64,000 nt of DNA from Chloroflexota bacterium (lineage in GTDB: Bacteria > Chloroflexota > Anaerolineae > Anaerolineales > UBA4823). The notes under the pieces were generated by a model that made no database searches, was not told where the DNA came from, and saw nothing but the letters and a program-made list of their open reading frames with translations. Position 1 is the stretch's first letter, and each line of letters starts with the position of its first letter. Location: contig JAAYXE010000159.1 in the NCBI GenBank assembly GCA_012516075.1, forward strand, positions 1-64,000, given 5' to 3'. Positions 53,679-62,065 of this stretch are shown here, piece by piece. A program made the translations under genes and the position numbers.

Positions 53679-55477
53679 CGCTGCACCTCCTGCCCTTCCG
53701 GTATCACAGGGCCAGCAGGCAGCGGTTCTTCGCGCTGCCCTGCAAATTGTGTCGCCAGAATTTCGGCGTACAGTTCGCTGGTCTGCAGCAGATCGGCATG
53801 CCTGCCCTGGGCGACCAGCCTGCCGTTCTGGAGCAGCAGGATCAGATCCGCATCGCGCACCGTGCTGATGCGCTGGGCAATCACAAAGCTCGTCCTGCCC
53901 TCCATCAACCGCTGCAGGGCCAGCTGGATCCTGTACTCTGTCTCGGCATCCACGGCTGAAGTGCTGTCGTCCAGAATTAAGATGCGCGGGTCGACCAACA
54001 GCGCCCGTGCGATGGCGATGCGCTGTTTCTGCCCGCCCGACAAACCTACACCACGCTCGCCGACCAGGCTGTCGTAGCCCTGCGGCAGTTTTTCGATAAA
54101 CTCATCGGCCTGGGCAGCACGTGCGGCCGCCCGGATCTCCTCTATGCTCGCGTCCGGCCGGCCGTAGGCGATGTTTTCGCGGATGGTGCCCGAAAACAGG
54201 ACGGTTTCCTGCAGCACAATTCCCACCTGAGAGCGCAGAGAATCCAGGGTCACATCGCGCACATCGTAACCGTCGATCAGCACCCTTCCTTCGCTCACAT
54301 CGTAAAAGCGGGGGATCAGGTTGATGATCGTGGATTTCCCCGAGCCGGTTTCTCCCAACAGGGCGACCTTCTGTCCGGGTTCGGCACGGAAGGATACCTG
54401 CTCCAGCACATACTGGTCGCTGCCTGCATAGCGGAAGCTCACATTTTCAAACTCCACTCTTCCCCGGATGGGAGGCAGGGCCATCGCGCCCGGCCGGCTG
54501 TGCACTTCAGCTTCGGCGTCCACCACCTCAAAAATGCGCTCGGCAGACACGGCCGCCCGAGAGAACATCGCTCCGATCATGCCCAGCATAAAAACCGGCA
54601 TCAACAGGAACCCGATGTAGCCGGTGAAGGCAACCAGTTCACCCAGCGTGAGCCGGCCGTCGATCACTTCCAGCCCGCCGGCCCAGACCACCCCCACCAC
54701 ACTCAAATTGGCGATAAAAAACACCAGGGGGAAAAAGGTGGTAAACGCGCGCAGCATAGAGATATTTTCGCCCAGCAAAGCCCGGTTCTGCTGCTCAAAC
54801 CGCTCCTGCTCGTAGCGCTCGCGTGCGAAGGCTTTCACCACCCGTATGCCGGCCAGATTTTCCTGCAGCGTGGTGTTCAGCGCACCCAGCTTCTTCTGGA
54901 TCGCGCCCGAGAGCGGCATAATCTGGCGGATCATCAGGAAAAGCACGAACAGCACGGACGGGACAACCACCACGACGATCGTCGCCAGCAGCGCGTTCAT
55001 GGAATACAGCACAATCACCGACCCAATCAGCAGGAACAGCCCCGAAAGAAGCTGAATTAACCCGCTGCCGACAAACTGGCGCACCAGTTCCACGTCAGAC
55101 GTCATGCGCGTCATCAATTTCCCCGTGTTCGCCCGGTCGTGATAAGAGAAGCTCAGGTTCTGCAGTTTGGCGAAGATGGCGTTGCGCAGTTCATAGGCAG
55201 CACCCTGCGATGCTGCTTCGGACCAGTATCCCTGTAAAAAGTTGAAGATACCCCTGAAAAGTGCCACTGCGACCAGCGCACCGGCAGACAGATATACCTG
55301 CCGCATATCCAGGGCTGAGATCCCCCGGTCGATCAACAGTCTGAGAATCTGGGGGGCCATTAAGTTGGCGGCGTTCACCAGCAGCAAACTGATCAAAGCA
55401 CCAGCGACCAGCGGCCAGTAGTGCATCAGGTGCCGCACAGCGCGAAATATGTTTTTCATGTTGAATTCATGCTCCAT
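53675..55477 (-). CDS. ABC exporter half (degenerate catalytic site)
   Basis: 600 residues, or 594 from ATG 55459. Exporter domain plus nucleotide-binding domain: Walker A GETGSGKST, signature LSGGQKQ, Walker B LILDDSTSAVD in which Asp replaces the catalytic Glu. This is the usual degenerate site of heterodimeric exporters such as TM287/288 and BmrCD. A hairpin CTGCTGT/ACAGCAG lies 5 bases before ATG 55477. Transcribed from a near-consensus promoter at 55562-55590. Confidence 0.93.
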   Translation of the reverse strand: MEHEFNMKNIFRAVRHLMHYWPLVAGALISLLLVNAANLMAPQILRLLIDRGISALDMRQVYLSAGALVAVALFRGIFNFLQGYWSEAASQGAAYELRNAIFAKLQNLSFSYHDRANTGKLMTRMTSDVELVRQFVGSGLIQLLSGLFLLIGSVIVLYSMNALLATIVVVVVPSVLFVLFLMIRQIMPLSGAIQKKLGALNTTLQENLAGIRVVKAFARERYEQERFEQQNRALLGENISMLRAFTTFFPLVFFIANLSVVGVVWAGGLEVIDGRLTLGELVAFTGYIGFLLMPVFMLGMIGAMFSRAAVSAERIFEVVDAEAEVHSRPGAMALPPIRGRVEFENVSFRYAGSDQYVLEQVSFRAEPGQKVALLGETGSGKSTIINLIPRFYDVSEGRVLIDGYDVRDVTLDSLRSQVGIVLQETVLFSGTIRENIAYGRPDASIEEIRAAARAAQADEFIEKLPQGYDSLVGERGVGLSGGQKQRIAIARALLVDPRILILDDSTSAVDAETEYRIQLALQRLMEGRTSFVIAQRISTVRDADLILLLQNGRLVAQGRHADLLQTSELYAEILATQFAGQREEPLPAGPVIPEGQEVQR

Positions 55478-55561
55478 GATGCTGCTGTGTACAACAGCAG
55501 CCGTTCTCCATACCCCCTCATTCGAAAGTTCTCGTTCAATACACCGGCCGAAATTTTACTT

Positions 55562-55590
55562 ATTGTATCCAGCCTGGAAAGCAGGGTCAA
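55562..55590 (-). promoter_or_regulatory. Promoter of the ABC exporter operon
   Basis: Minus strand -35 TTGACC (55590-55585), 17-bp spacer, -10 TACAAT (55567-55562). It is divergent from the plus promoter at 55599. Confidence 0.75.
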
Positions 55591-55598
55591 GGAGACCT

Positions 55599-55626
55599 TT
55601 GAGCGACCGGATAGGGTTGTTATAGT
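55599..55626 (+). promoter_or_regulatory. Promoter of the 111-residue gene
   Basis: -35 TTGAGC (55599-55604), 16-bp spacer, -10 TATAGT (55621-55626), 49 bases upstream of the ATG. Confidence 0.6.
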
Positions 55627-55674
55627 ACAATCATCGCCAGAGTAATCCGCCTGAAGCGAGGCAGAGGAGAGGGA

Positions 55675-56010
55675 ATGGATTGGAAACATCGCGTGCAGGA
55701 AGAACTGAACCAGGCCGAACGCGCCCGCCAGATGGGCAACGAAGGTAGAGCGCGCGTGTGCGCTCGTCGCGCAGCCGGCCTGATCGCAGCGGAATTTTTA
55801 GAACGCCGGGGGATCGCCTCGCCTGGTCAGAGCGCTTACGACAATTTGCGCTTCCTGCTCACGCTGTCAGACCTGCCGGATCCGGCCCGCACGCTGGTCG
55901 ACCATCTTCTGCTGCGGGTAACCCCCACGTACACCCTCCCGGTTGATGCCGACCTGATCGCCGAAACTCGCCGCCTGGCCGGGCTGCTGCTGGGAGAACA
56001 GGTCCCCTGA
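55675..56010 (+). CDS. Small helical protein, HEPN-like, unknown
   Basis: 111 residues, mostly alpha-helical and rich in Ala, Arg and Leu: AERARQMGNEGRARVCARRAAGLIAAEFL resembles a HEPN helical bundle, without the R-x4-6-H nuclease motif. It is followed 45 bases later by the Crp/Fnr gene. Family not certain. Confidence 0.7.
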   Translation: MDWKHRVQEELNQAERARQMGNEGRARVCARRAAGLIAAEFLERRGIASPGQSAYDNLRFLLTLSDLPDPARTLVDHLLLRVTPTYTLPVDADLIAETRRLAGLLLGEQVP

Positions 56011-56054
56011 CCGGTCATTCGCCGTAAAGACTGGATATTTCCTCTTACCGGGTT

Positions 56055-56765
56055 ATGAGCGCTCCGCCTGTCGAAAAAATCCTGCACAACACGGCCCTCT
56101 TCGAGGGAATCTCATTCAGTGAAAGGGCACACGTGCTGGAATACGCGCGTCAGCACTCTCTTTCAACGGGCGAGTTCCTCTTTATGCAGGGGGATCCGGC
56201 CGAAACCCTGTACATTCTCCTGTCGGGAAAGATCAAACTAACCCAGGTGACCCCCGACGGGCAGCAGGTGATTCTGCGCTACGCAGCGCCCGGTGAGGTC
56301 TTTGCCCTTATCGCTGTGCTCTCGGGCGCTTCCTACCCGGTATCGGCGGAGGTCGCAGAAACCAGCCAGGTGCTGGCCTGGCATAAGCCGGATATGCAGC
56401 AGCTCATGCTCGAAATCCCGACCCTCTCGCAGAACGCCATCCGCATTCTGGCCACGCGCGTCATCGAATTTCAGGACCGCATCCGCGAGCTGGCCACCGA
56501 ACGCGTCGAACGCCGCATCGCTCGTACGCTGCTGCGCCTGGCGCGGCAGGCCGGGCGTAAGGTGGATGAGGGCGTATTAATCGACATCCCCCTTTCCCGT
56601 CAGGACCTGGCGCAGCTCGCCGGCACCACGCTCTTCACCGTCAGCCGCACCCTCAGCCGCTGGGAGGAAAAAGGTCTGATCGTGACAGGGCGTGAAAAAG
56701 TTATCATCCGGTTCCCCCATGGACTGGTAGCCATCGCAGAAGAACTGCAGCCCCCGCCAGAATGA
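56055..56765 (+). CDS. Crp/Fnr-family transcriptional regulator
   Basis: 236 residues. Cyclic-nucleotide-like domain (about 10-125, GDPAETLYILLSGKIKL), dimer helix and winged HTH with LSRQDLAQLAGTTLFTVSRTLSRWEEKGLI (about 180-210). There is no cysteine at all, so it is not an Fe-S Fnr; the Dnr/NnrR (heme, NO-sensing) type is possible. Two matching palindromes (56775-56790, 57108-57121) precede the next two genes. The target assignment is inference. Confidence 0.92.
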   Translation: MSAPPVEKILHNTALFEGISFSERAHVLEYARQHSLSTGEFLFMQGDPAETLYILLSGKIKLTQVTPDGQQVILRYAAPGEVFALIAVLSGASYPVSAEVAETSQVLAWHKPDMQQLMLEIPTLSQNAIRILATRVIEFQDRIRELATERVERRIARTLLRLARQAGRKVDEGVLIDIPLSRQDLAQLAGTTLFTVSRTLSRWEEKGLIVTGREKVIIRFPHGLVAIAEELQPPPE

Positions 56766-56774
56766 GCAGCGGCG

Positions 56775-56817
56775 TTTGCGCCAGCGCAAAGACAGCCGCG
56801 CTTCACCGGGGTATGCT
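56775..56817 (+). promoter_or_regulatory. Crp/Fnr-type operator and promoter of the DUF1858 gene
   Basis: TTTGCGCCAGCGCAAA (56775-56790) is a perfect palindrome around CCAG, centre 56782.5. The -10 TATGCT lies at 56812-56817, so the palindrome is centred about 41.5 bases before the predicted start at 56824, the class II activator position. Confidence 0.72.
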
Positions 56818-56848
56818 TAACGACAACCCGAGTTACAGGGAGAATAGG

Positions 56849-57067
56849 ATGACGGAAAGGCATTTCCTGCTTGATATGCCAATAAGTGAGATCATGGACC
56901 GCTGGCCGCAGACCGTCCCGGTTTTTCTTAAACACCAGCCGCAGTGCGTGGGCTGTGCCATGTCCGTGTTCGACACGATCGAAGATGCAGTACTGGTATA
57001 CAATATCCCGGTTGAGGTTGTTCTGGGGGAATTGAAAGCCGTTCTGGGGTCAGACTTTCTCAAATGA
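56849..57067 (+). CDS. DUF1858-domain protein
   Basis: 72 residues from ATG 56849 (ribosome site GGGAG). PQCVGCAMSVFDTIEDA holds the two-Cys motif of the DUF1858 family, whose members occur alone or fused to hybrid-cluster or ScdA-type iron-repair proteins. A role in nitrosative stress or Fe-S repair is plausible from the nirK context and shared operator, but unproven. Confidence 0.82.
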   Translation: MTERHFLLDMPISEIMDRWPQTVPVFLKHQPQCVGCAMSVFDTIEDAVLVYNIPVEVVLGELKAVLGSDFLK

Positions 57068-57107
57068 GTAAACTTACCTGTTTTCTGACCTTTTAGACCT
57101 GATTTAT

Positions 57108-57149
57108 TTGCTCCAGCGCAATGACGTTTTTCTCCCCACCTGCTAAGAT
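57108..57149 (+). promoter_or_regulatory. Crp/Fnr-type operator and promoter of nirK
   Basis: TTGCTCCAGCGCAA (57108-57121) matches the palindrome at 56776-56789 in 13 of 14 bases. The -10 TAAGAT is at 57144-57149, so spacing from the palindrome centre to -10 (29.5 bases) is the same as at the DUF1858 promoter. Predicted start near 57156. Confidence 0.75.
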
Positions 57150-57190
57150 GGGTTGAAATTAGACCCATAAGTCATGGTGAGGAGAAAACT

Positions 57191-58312
57191 GTGAAAACTA
57201 ACCATTTCTATACAAAACCTGGTACTTTCCTTGCGCTGATTACGCTGATCGCGCTGCTGGTGAGCGCCTGCAGCAGCGCCAGGCCTATGGCCGGGCTGAC
57301 GGAAGCAGGCGGAGCCAGCCCGGCACTGGCAGCCTCTGAAACGGAAGCCCCCACTCCGGAAGCTGCCGCCCCCGCTGCTGATGCCGTTAACGTCTCGCAC
57401 GCCCCCGATGATATCCCTGCCCCGCTGGGAGACCGCCCTCCCCAGACGGTGCGTGTGGATCTGGAAGCGGTTGAGGTCAACGGTGTGCTGGCCAATGGGA
57501 CGACGTACAATTACTGGACCTTCAACGGCACCGTCCCCGGACCCTTCCTGCGCGTTCGCGTGGGCGACACCGTCGAACTGCATTTGAAAAACAACGATGG
57601 CAGCACATTCCCCCATTCGATTGACCTGCATGCCGTGACCGGCCCTGGCGGCGGAGCAAATGCCACACAGGTCTCCCCGGGGCAGGAAAAATCCTTCACC
57701 TTCAAAGCGATGAACCCCGGCCTGTACGTTTATCACTGCGCCACGCCCAACGTTGCCCACCATATTACGAACGGCATGTACGGTTTGATCCTGGTCGAGC
57801 CGGAAGGCGGCCTGCCCCCCGTGGACCGGGAATTCTACGTGATGCAGGGTGAACTTTACACACGCGGCAGCTACGGCCAGCAGGGCCACCAGCAGACCGA
57901 TCTGCAGAAGCTGCTGGACGAAAAGCCTGAATACTTCGTCTTCAACGGCTCTGTCGGGGCGCTCACCGACACCGCCCCGCTCCAGGCCCAGACCGGTGAA
58001 ACCGTGCGCATCTTCTTCGGCGTCGGCGGCCCTAACTTCATCTCCTCCTTCCACGTCATCGGCGAGATCTTCGACCGGGTTTACGACCAGGCTTCGCTGA
58101 CGGCGAACCCCCTCACCGATGTGCAGACCACCCTGGTGCCTGCCGGCGGTGCAACGATGGTCGAGTTCACCGTGGACGTTCCTGGCCGCTACATCCTGGT
58201 CGACCATGCCCTTTCCCGGGCCAACCGCGGCCTGACCGGTTATCTGGAAGTCGAAGGACCGGAGAATCCGGAAATATTCGAAGCGCACGAAAACATGGAG
58301 ATGGGTCACTAA
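57191..58312 (+). CDS. nirK: Copper-containing nitrite reductase (NirK), lipoprotein
   Basis: 373 residues from GTG 57191 (GAGGAG upstream). Lipobox LLVSAC, a Pro/Ala/Thr linker, then two cupredoxin domains. PHSIDLHA gives type-1 His142, catalytic Asp145 and type-2 His147; YHCATPNVAHHITNGM gives type-2 His182 and type-1 Cys183, His191 and Met196; SSFHVIGE gives catalytic/type-2 His288. All copper ligands are intact. The loop between Cys and His is one residue shorter than in the AcNiR type, as in class II NirK. It reduces nitrite to NO outside the membrane. Confidence 0.95.
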   Translation: MKTNHFYTKPGTFLALITLIALLVSACSSARPMAGLTEAGGASPALAASETEAPTPEAAAPAADAVNVSHAPDDIPAPLGDRPPQTVRVDLEAVEVNGVLANGTTYNYWTFNGTVPGPFLRVRVGDTVELHLKNNDGSTFPHSIDLHAVTGPGGGANATQVSPGQEKSFTFKAMNPGLYVYHCATPNVAHHITNGMYGLILVEPEGGLPPVDREFYVMQGELYTRGSYGQQGHQQTDLQKLLDEKPEYFVFNGSVGALTDTAPLQAQTGETVRIFFGVGGPNFISSFHVIGEIFDRVYDQASLTANPLTDVQTTLVPAGGATMVEFTVDVPGRYILVDHALSRANRGLTGYLEVEGPENPEIFEAHENMEMGH

Positions 58313-58340
58313 TCACGATCCACCGTCCGCCGGGAGAACG

Positions 58341-58769
58341 ATGCCGCCTCTTACTCGCTGGTTTTTACGCTCTTCACTCATATTCTTCGTACTCGCTCTG
58401 ATTCTGGGTCTGGTCACCACCCTGCTGCGCGAGGGTGGTGACCCCCAGGTAGGGGCTGTCGCCCAGGCTTTCAGCCCGGTTTACTTCCATCTCTTTCTTG
58501 TCGGTTGGGTTACGCAGCTCATCTTCGGTGTCGTGGTCTGGATGTTTCCGAAATACTCCATGGAACGACCCCGCGGCTTCGAAAGCCTGGGCTGGGCCTC
58601 TTTTATCCTCCTCAACGCCGGCCTGATCCTGCGTGCGGTCTTCGAACCGCTGCACGCCCTGCAGCCAGCGGCCGGCCTGGGCTGGCTGCTCGCCCTTTCT
58701 GCTGTGCTGCAGTGGTTGGGCGGGCTGGCCTTCGTCGCCAACACCTGGGGCCGGGTGAAGGAGAAGTGA
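58341..58769 (+). CDS. Four-helix membrane protein, heme-copper-oxidase-like, next to nirK
   Basis: 142 residues, four hydrophobic helices. YFHLFLVGWVTQLIFGVVVWMFP recalls the second helix of NorB/CcoN-type oxidases, with a conserved His. Too short to be a full oxidase, so it could be a small heme-binding or accessory membrane protein. It starts 28 bases after nirK and is paralogous to the next gene. Confidence 0.7.
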   Translation: MPPLTRWFLRSSLIFFVLALILGLVTTLLREGGDPQVGAVAQAFSPVYFHLFLVGWVTQLIFGVVVWMFPKYSMERPRGFESLGWASFILLNAGLILRAVFEPLHALQPAAGLGWLLALSAVLQWLGGLAFVANTWGRVKEK

Positions 58770-58770
58770 A

Positions 58771-59178
58771 ATGCCGGCCCTGACCATCTGGTCCGTGCGC
58801 TTTGCTCTGGTCTACCTGGGGCTGGGGTTCACCTTTGGGGCGCTGATGCTGTGGAACAAAGGACTGCCCATCTCCGGCGCGCTGTGGAGTCTGCTGCCCG
58901 CCCACATCGACTTCCTGCTCTTCGGCTGGACGGTACAACTGATCCTGGGCGTCTCCTTCTGGATCCTGCCGCGCTTTAAACACCCCCCGAAAAGAGGGAA
59001 TGAAAAACTGGCCTGGGGGGCGGTGATCCTGCTCAATGCCGGCGTGCTGCTGGTCGCGATTTCACCCTTCCTGGCGCAGCTTCCCTGGATCCTCACCGCC
59101 GGCCGGGCCGCTCAGCTCATCTCCGCGCTGCTCTACATGCTCCACGCCTGGCCGCGCATCAAACCAACAGGGACTTAA
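58771..59178 (+). CDS. Four-helix membrane protein, paralogue of the preceding gene
   Basis: 135 residues, four helices, 1 base after the stop of the preceding gene. PAHIDFLLFGWTVQLILGVSFWILPRF aligns with YFHLFLVGWVTQLIFGVVVWMFP of the neighbour, including the His. Function unknown, likely an electron or NO-related partner of NirK. Confidence 0.7.
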   Translation: MPALTIWSVRFALVYLGLGFTFGALMLWNKGLPISGALWSLLPAHIDFLLFGWTVQLILGVSFWILPRFKHPPKRGNEKLAWGAVILLNAGVLLVAISPFLAQLPWILTAGRAAQLISALLYMLHAWPRIKPTGT

Positions 59179-59182
59179 TAGC

Positions 59183-59216
59183 AGTGAGGCGCCTTTTCCA
59201 GGCGCCTCACTTATTT
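59183..59216 (+). terminator. Intrinsic terminator of the nirK operon
   Basis: AGTGAGGCGCC (59183-59193), loop TTTTCCA, GGCGCCTCACT (59201-59211), followed by TATTTC. Confidence 0.88.
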
Positions 59217-59260
59217 CATTCAAGGGCTTCTCACCAATCGATACAGACGGTGCCGCCGGG

Positions 59261-59587
59261 CTATGGTGTGAGCGGGGCTGCTTCAGGAGTGCCTGCCTGG
59301 CGGACCTGCTTCCATTGTTTTACCGCATCCTGCAGGCGCGGCCAGGTATGGATACCGGTGATCACCAGCAGGACGAAGCTCGCCGCGCCCGCTACGCCGA
59401 ACAACGCATAACGCAGGGTACGCAGCGTCCCGGTGTTCTCTGCGCTGGCAGCCTGAAGCAGGCGCTCTTTCGATGCAGACACAAACTCTGCCCTGGGCTC
59501 TACCGGCACGAGCACATCATCCAGATACCGTTCAACATCCTCAATCTGGTCTCGATGCTTCCATGAATATTTACCATTGTTGAACAT
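59261..59587 (-). CDS. Single-pass membrane protein, possible anti-sigma factor
   Basis: 108 residues. The N-terminal 58 residues are charged and likely cytoplasmic (IEDVERYLDDVLVPVEPRAEF), then one helix at 59-80, and a short tail. It lies 9 bases downstream of degV in an operon that begins with an ECF sigma gene. The layout fits an anti-sigma factor, but it lacks a ZAS zinc motif (HxxxCxxC). Inference only. Confidence 0.68.
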   Translation of the reverse strand: MFNNGKYSWKHRDQIEDVERYLDDVLVPVEPRAEFVSASKERLLQAASAENTGTLRTLRYALFGVAGAASFVLLVITGIHTWPRLQDAVKQWKQVRQAGTPEAAPLTP

Positions 59588-59596
59588 CTTAATCCT

Positions 59597-60445
59597 TTAT
59601 CCTTCCTCAACGGGATAGGCGACAATGCCAACGGTTCCCGGTCCCAGATTGGCAGCTACTGCAATCGATAAATCCGTCACGATCAGATCCTGGCAGTTCA
59701 ATACACTCTTAACCTTCTCTACCAGCGACTCACCGGCAGAGGGGTCCTGAGCGTGGAAGACCGCCACATTCACCGGCGTTTTCCCGACCTGCCGGCGCAC
59801 GTTTTCCAGCATATTTTCCAGCGCGTGCCGGCGGGTTAACACCCGTCCTGCGATCTCCAGCGCTCCATCGTAAAGGGCAACCACTGGTTTTAGATGCAGG
59901 AAGTTTGCCCATGCTGCCTGCAGTGACCTCATCCGCATGCTGCGGCGTGCGTACGACAGGTTGTTCAGGGTGAGGAACATCGTCAGGTGCCTGCGCATAT
60001 CCTCGAGGCGCTGCAGGATCCGTTCGATCGAATAACCGGCCCGGTCGAGCAAACGCGCTTCCCGGCACAGATACCCCATTGCAGCCGAACCCCCCGCCGA
60101 ATCGAAGGGGATAATATGGTACTGGCCGAACAATTCACTGGCTGCTGCCTGCGCTGAGGCAAAGATCCCGGAAAGCGTGCGGGTGACGTGCACAGAGAGG
60201 ATCCGGTCTCCCGGCTCTGCGATGGACTTATAGAAGTCAACCAGTTCCTGCGGCGATGGAGGCCTGGTCTGGGGTATTTCGCCCGTCTCAGCCACCAGGC
60301 GGTAAAACTCGCCCTTTTCCAGGTCAGTCCCCTGCTGGTAGGTCTGTTCTTTCAGTTGAACCTGCAGCGGGATCACCTGGATGTCGTACATCTCCGCCCA
60401 TCCGGCGGGCATGTCACCGGCTCCATCCATGACTATACGCAGCAT
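59597..60445 (-). CDS. DegV family fatty-acid-binding protein
   Basis: 282 residues. MDGAGDMPAGWAEMYDIQVIPL, PQTRPPSPQELVDFYKSI, HVTRTLSGIFASAQAA and IIPFDSAGGSAAMGYL are family landmarks. DegV/FakB proteins bind free fatty acids for FakA kinase. Here it lies between an ECF sigma and a membrane protein, and no fakA is adjacent. Confidence 0.9.
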   Translation of the reverse strand: MLRIVMDGAGDMPAGWAEMYDIQVIPLQVQLKEQTYQQGTDLEKGEFYRLVAETGEIPQTRPPSPQELVDFYKSIAEPGDRILSVHVTRTLSGIFASAQAAASELFGQYHIIPFDSAGGSAAMGYLCREARLLDRAGYSIERILQRLEDMRRHLTMFLTLNNLSYARRSMRMRSLQAAWANFLHLKPVVALYDGALEIAGRVLTRRHALENMLENVRRQVGKTPVNVAVFHAQDPSAGESLVEKVKSVLNCQDLIVTDLSIAVAANLGPGTVGIVAYPVEEG

Positions 60446-60477
60446 AGTCTTCGCTCCATCTTGTCGCGCATCCGCCG

Positions 60478-61098
60478 TCAGTCAGCAGCGCTGCGCTGCA
60501 ACCCATCCAGGTTGATGGCAGAGCGTTCCAGCTCATCTCGCAGGGATAGTAGGGTGCGGTGATACAGGCTTTTCACCGCGCCTTCTGTGCGCCCCATGAT
60601 CTGACCGATCTCTGCGTTGGAGAGGTGCTCCACAAATTTTAAAATCAGCAGCTGCTGGCGCTCGGGCGGCAAACAGCGAATGACCCGCAAAAGCCGCTCT
60701 CGCTCCTCCGCCTGCAGCACCTCGTGCTCGGGGAGCTCGCCTGCGGCGTGGTAATTGAATAACCCGTCGTCCAGCGGCACCTCTTTCCGCCGGCTGTTAT
60801 CGCGGTGCCAGTTCGCCACCAGATTATGCGCAATCCGGTACAGCCAGGCCGAAAAAGGAAGACCGCGATCCTTGTAGCGCGTGATGTGCCGCATGGCGCG
60901 CATAAAAACGCGCTCGGTCAGGTCCTCGGCATCCAGCGTACTGCCAGTGCGGTAATAAATGTAGCTGTAAATACGCCCTACGTACCGCTCGTAGAGCATG
61001 CCAAAAGCTTCTACATCTCCTTGCGAAGCTCTCGCAAGAATGACGTCATCGCCCTGTTCCAGCACCTTTGCTATTCCTTTGCTGGCAGGGTTACGCAT
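60478..61098 (-). CDS. ECF-type RNA polymerase sigma factor
   Basis: 206 residues. Sigma region 2 (ASQGDVEAFGMLYERYVGRIYSYIYYR, DAEDLTERVFMRAMR) and region 4 (LPPERQQLLILKFVEHLSNAEIGQIMGRTEGAVKSLYHR) are clear, and regions 1.1 and 3 are absent. First gene of the operon with degV and a membrane protein. Target promoters are unknown. Confidence 0.94.
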   Translation of the reverse strand: MRNPASKGIAKVLEQGDDVILARASQGDVEAFGMLYERYVGRIYSYIYYRTGSTLDAEDLTERVFMRAMRHITRYKDRGLPFSAWLYRIAHNLVANWHRDNSRRKEVPLDDGLFNYHAAGELPEHEVLQAEERERLLRVIRCLPPERQQLLILKFVEHLSNAEIGQIMGRTEGAVKSLYHRTLLSLRDELERSAINLDGLQRSAAD

Positions 61099-61376
61099 AA
61101 TAAAACCCCGCCCTTGGGTAAAAGTTTCTCCGAGTATATCACGAGATATTTCTACCGCAGGTACAGGCAGATGCCGCTACCGGCTGAGTTAATTGTATGC
61201 TTCTATGGGGGGAAAAGTGAAGAAGGGGCTGCAGGCCTTCCGGTGTTGCTGTCCTGAATTAGGGCTCTATGAGGGGAAAACCCTGAAAAAGACCCGCCCG
61301 AAGACGCCAGAAGCCAGGCCGGAGATGGTATTGATCTGAACCGGAGAATATGCTCCGGGCATATGCCGGTGGGGCG

Positions 61377-61709
61377 TTAAAAATCCCCGGCGCGCTCGAG
61401 TACCGCCTCAATCTGCCGGCGCAGTTCAGGGGTCAGCCATTCCTCTTCGTAATCGGCTTCTTCTTCAAACAGGGGCGCGGCGTCGTCCAGCGGTTCAAGC
61501 CAGCCGGTACTGCGGGGCTCGAGGGTGCGCAAACTGATGTGGCGCACAGCGGGGTCTCCGTTATCGAGCACCAAAAATTTACCCTGGCCTGCGCTGCCAT
61601 CGATGTAGCGGGCGCGAAAACCGCACTGCGGGCATGAAAACTCATAACCTTCCTGGCCGTGCACATGGATCTGATTACATTCGGTGTGGTGGATGGGCGT
61701 TACACTCAT
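61377..61709 (-). CDS. Small protein with a CxxC zinc motif, unknown
   Basis: 110 residues from ATG 61709 (AAGGAAGA upstream). Near the N-terminus, TECNQIHVHGQEGYEFSCPQCG has Cys/His spacing for one zinc site. The C-terminal half is acidic (FEEEADYEEEW). No family recognised. Confidence 0.7.
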   Translation of the reverse strand: MSVTPIHHTECNQIHVHGQEGYEFSCPQCGFRARYIDGSAGQGKFLVLDNGDPAVRHISLRTLEPRSTGWLEPLDDAAPLFEEEADYEEEWLTPELRRQIEAVLERAGDF

Positions 61710-62065
61710 CAAGAATCTTCCTTATATAGATCGGATTTCACCTGTAAAGATACAGGTAAGCCCGCCGCTGGTCAACCGCTGCAGCCGACGCTCCTGTAAG
61801 GTTTTTCTGACAATTCTGTAAGCTGGGGTGGATAATGATGTACAGGTTATAAAACCCATCATAAATAAAACCCGCTTTCCAGGCTATAGGGATTACTCCT
61901 GTTTTCGGGGTGTGAATCTTCCTATTGCCGGGTAGGGTTAATCCTTACCCATCTTCAGGGTTTCCCCTTAGCCTGCACACCGGCAAAACAAGAAAATTTT
62001 TACAAAACGCTAAGAGAAAAGCCTTGAATCTCGCCCCCGGATGTTGTAGAATAAATGTGCAATTT
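61710..62065. other. Intergenic region before tmRNA, about 350 bp
   Basis: No coding frame is convincing. An imperfect inverted repeat GGGTAGG/CCTTACCC lies near 61931-61950. The tmRNA promoter is at 62024-62052. Nothing else recognised. Confidence 0.5.
62024..62052 (+). promoter_or_regulatory. Promoter of ssrA
   Basis: -35 TTGAAT (62024-62029), 17-bp spacer, -10 TAGAAT (62047-62052). The mature tmRNA begins 14 bases later. Confidence 0.78.
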
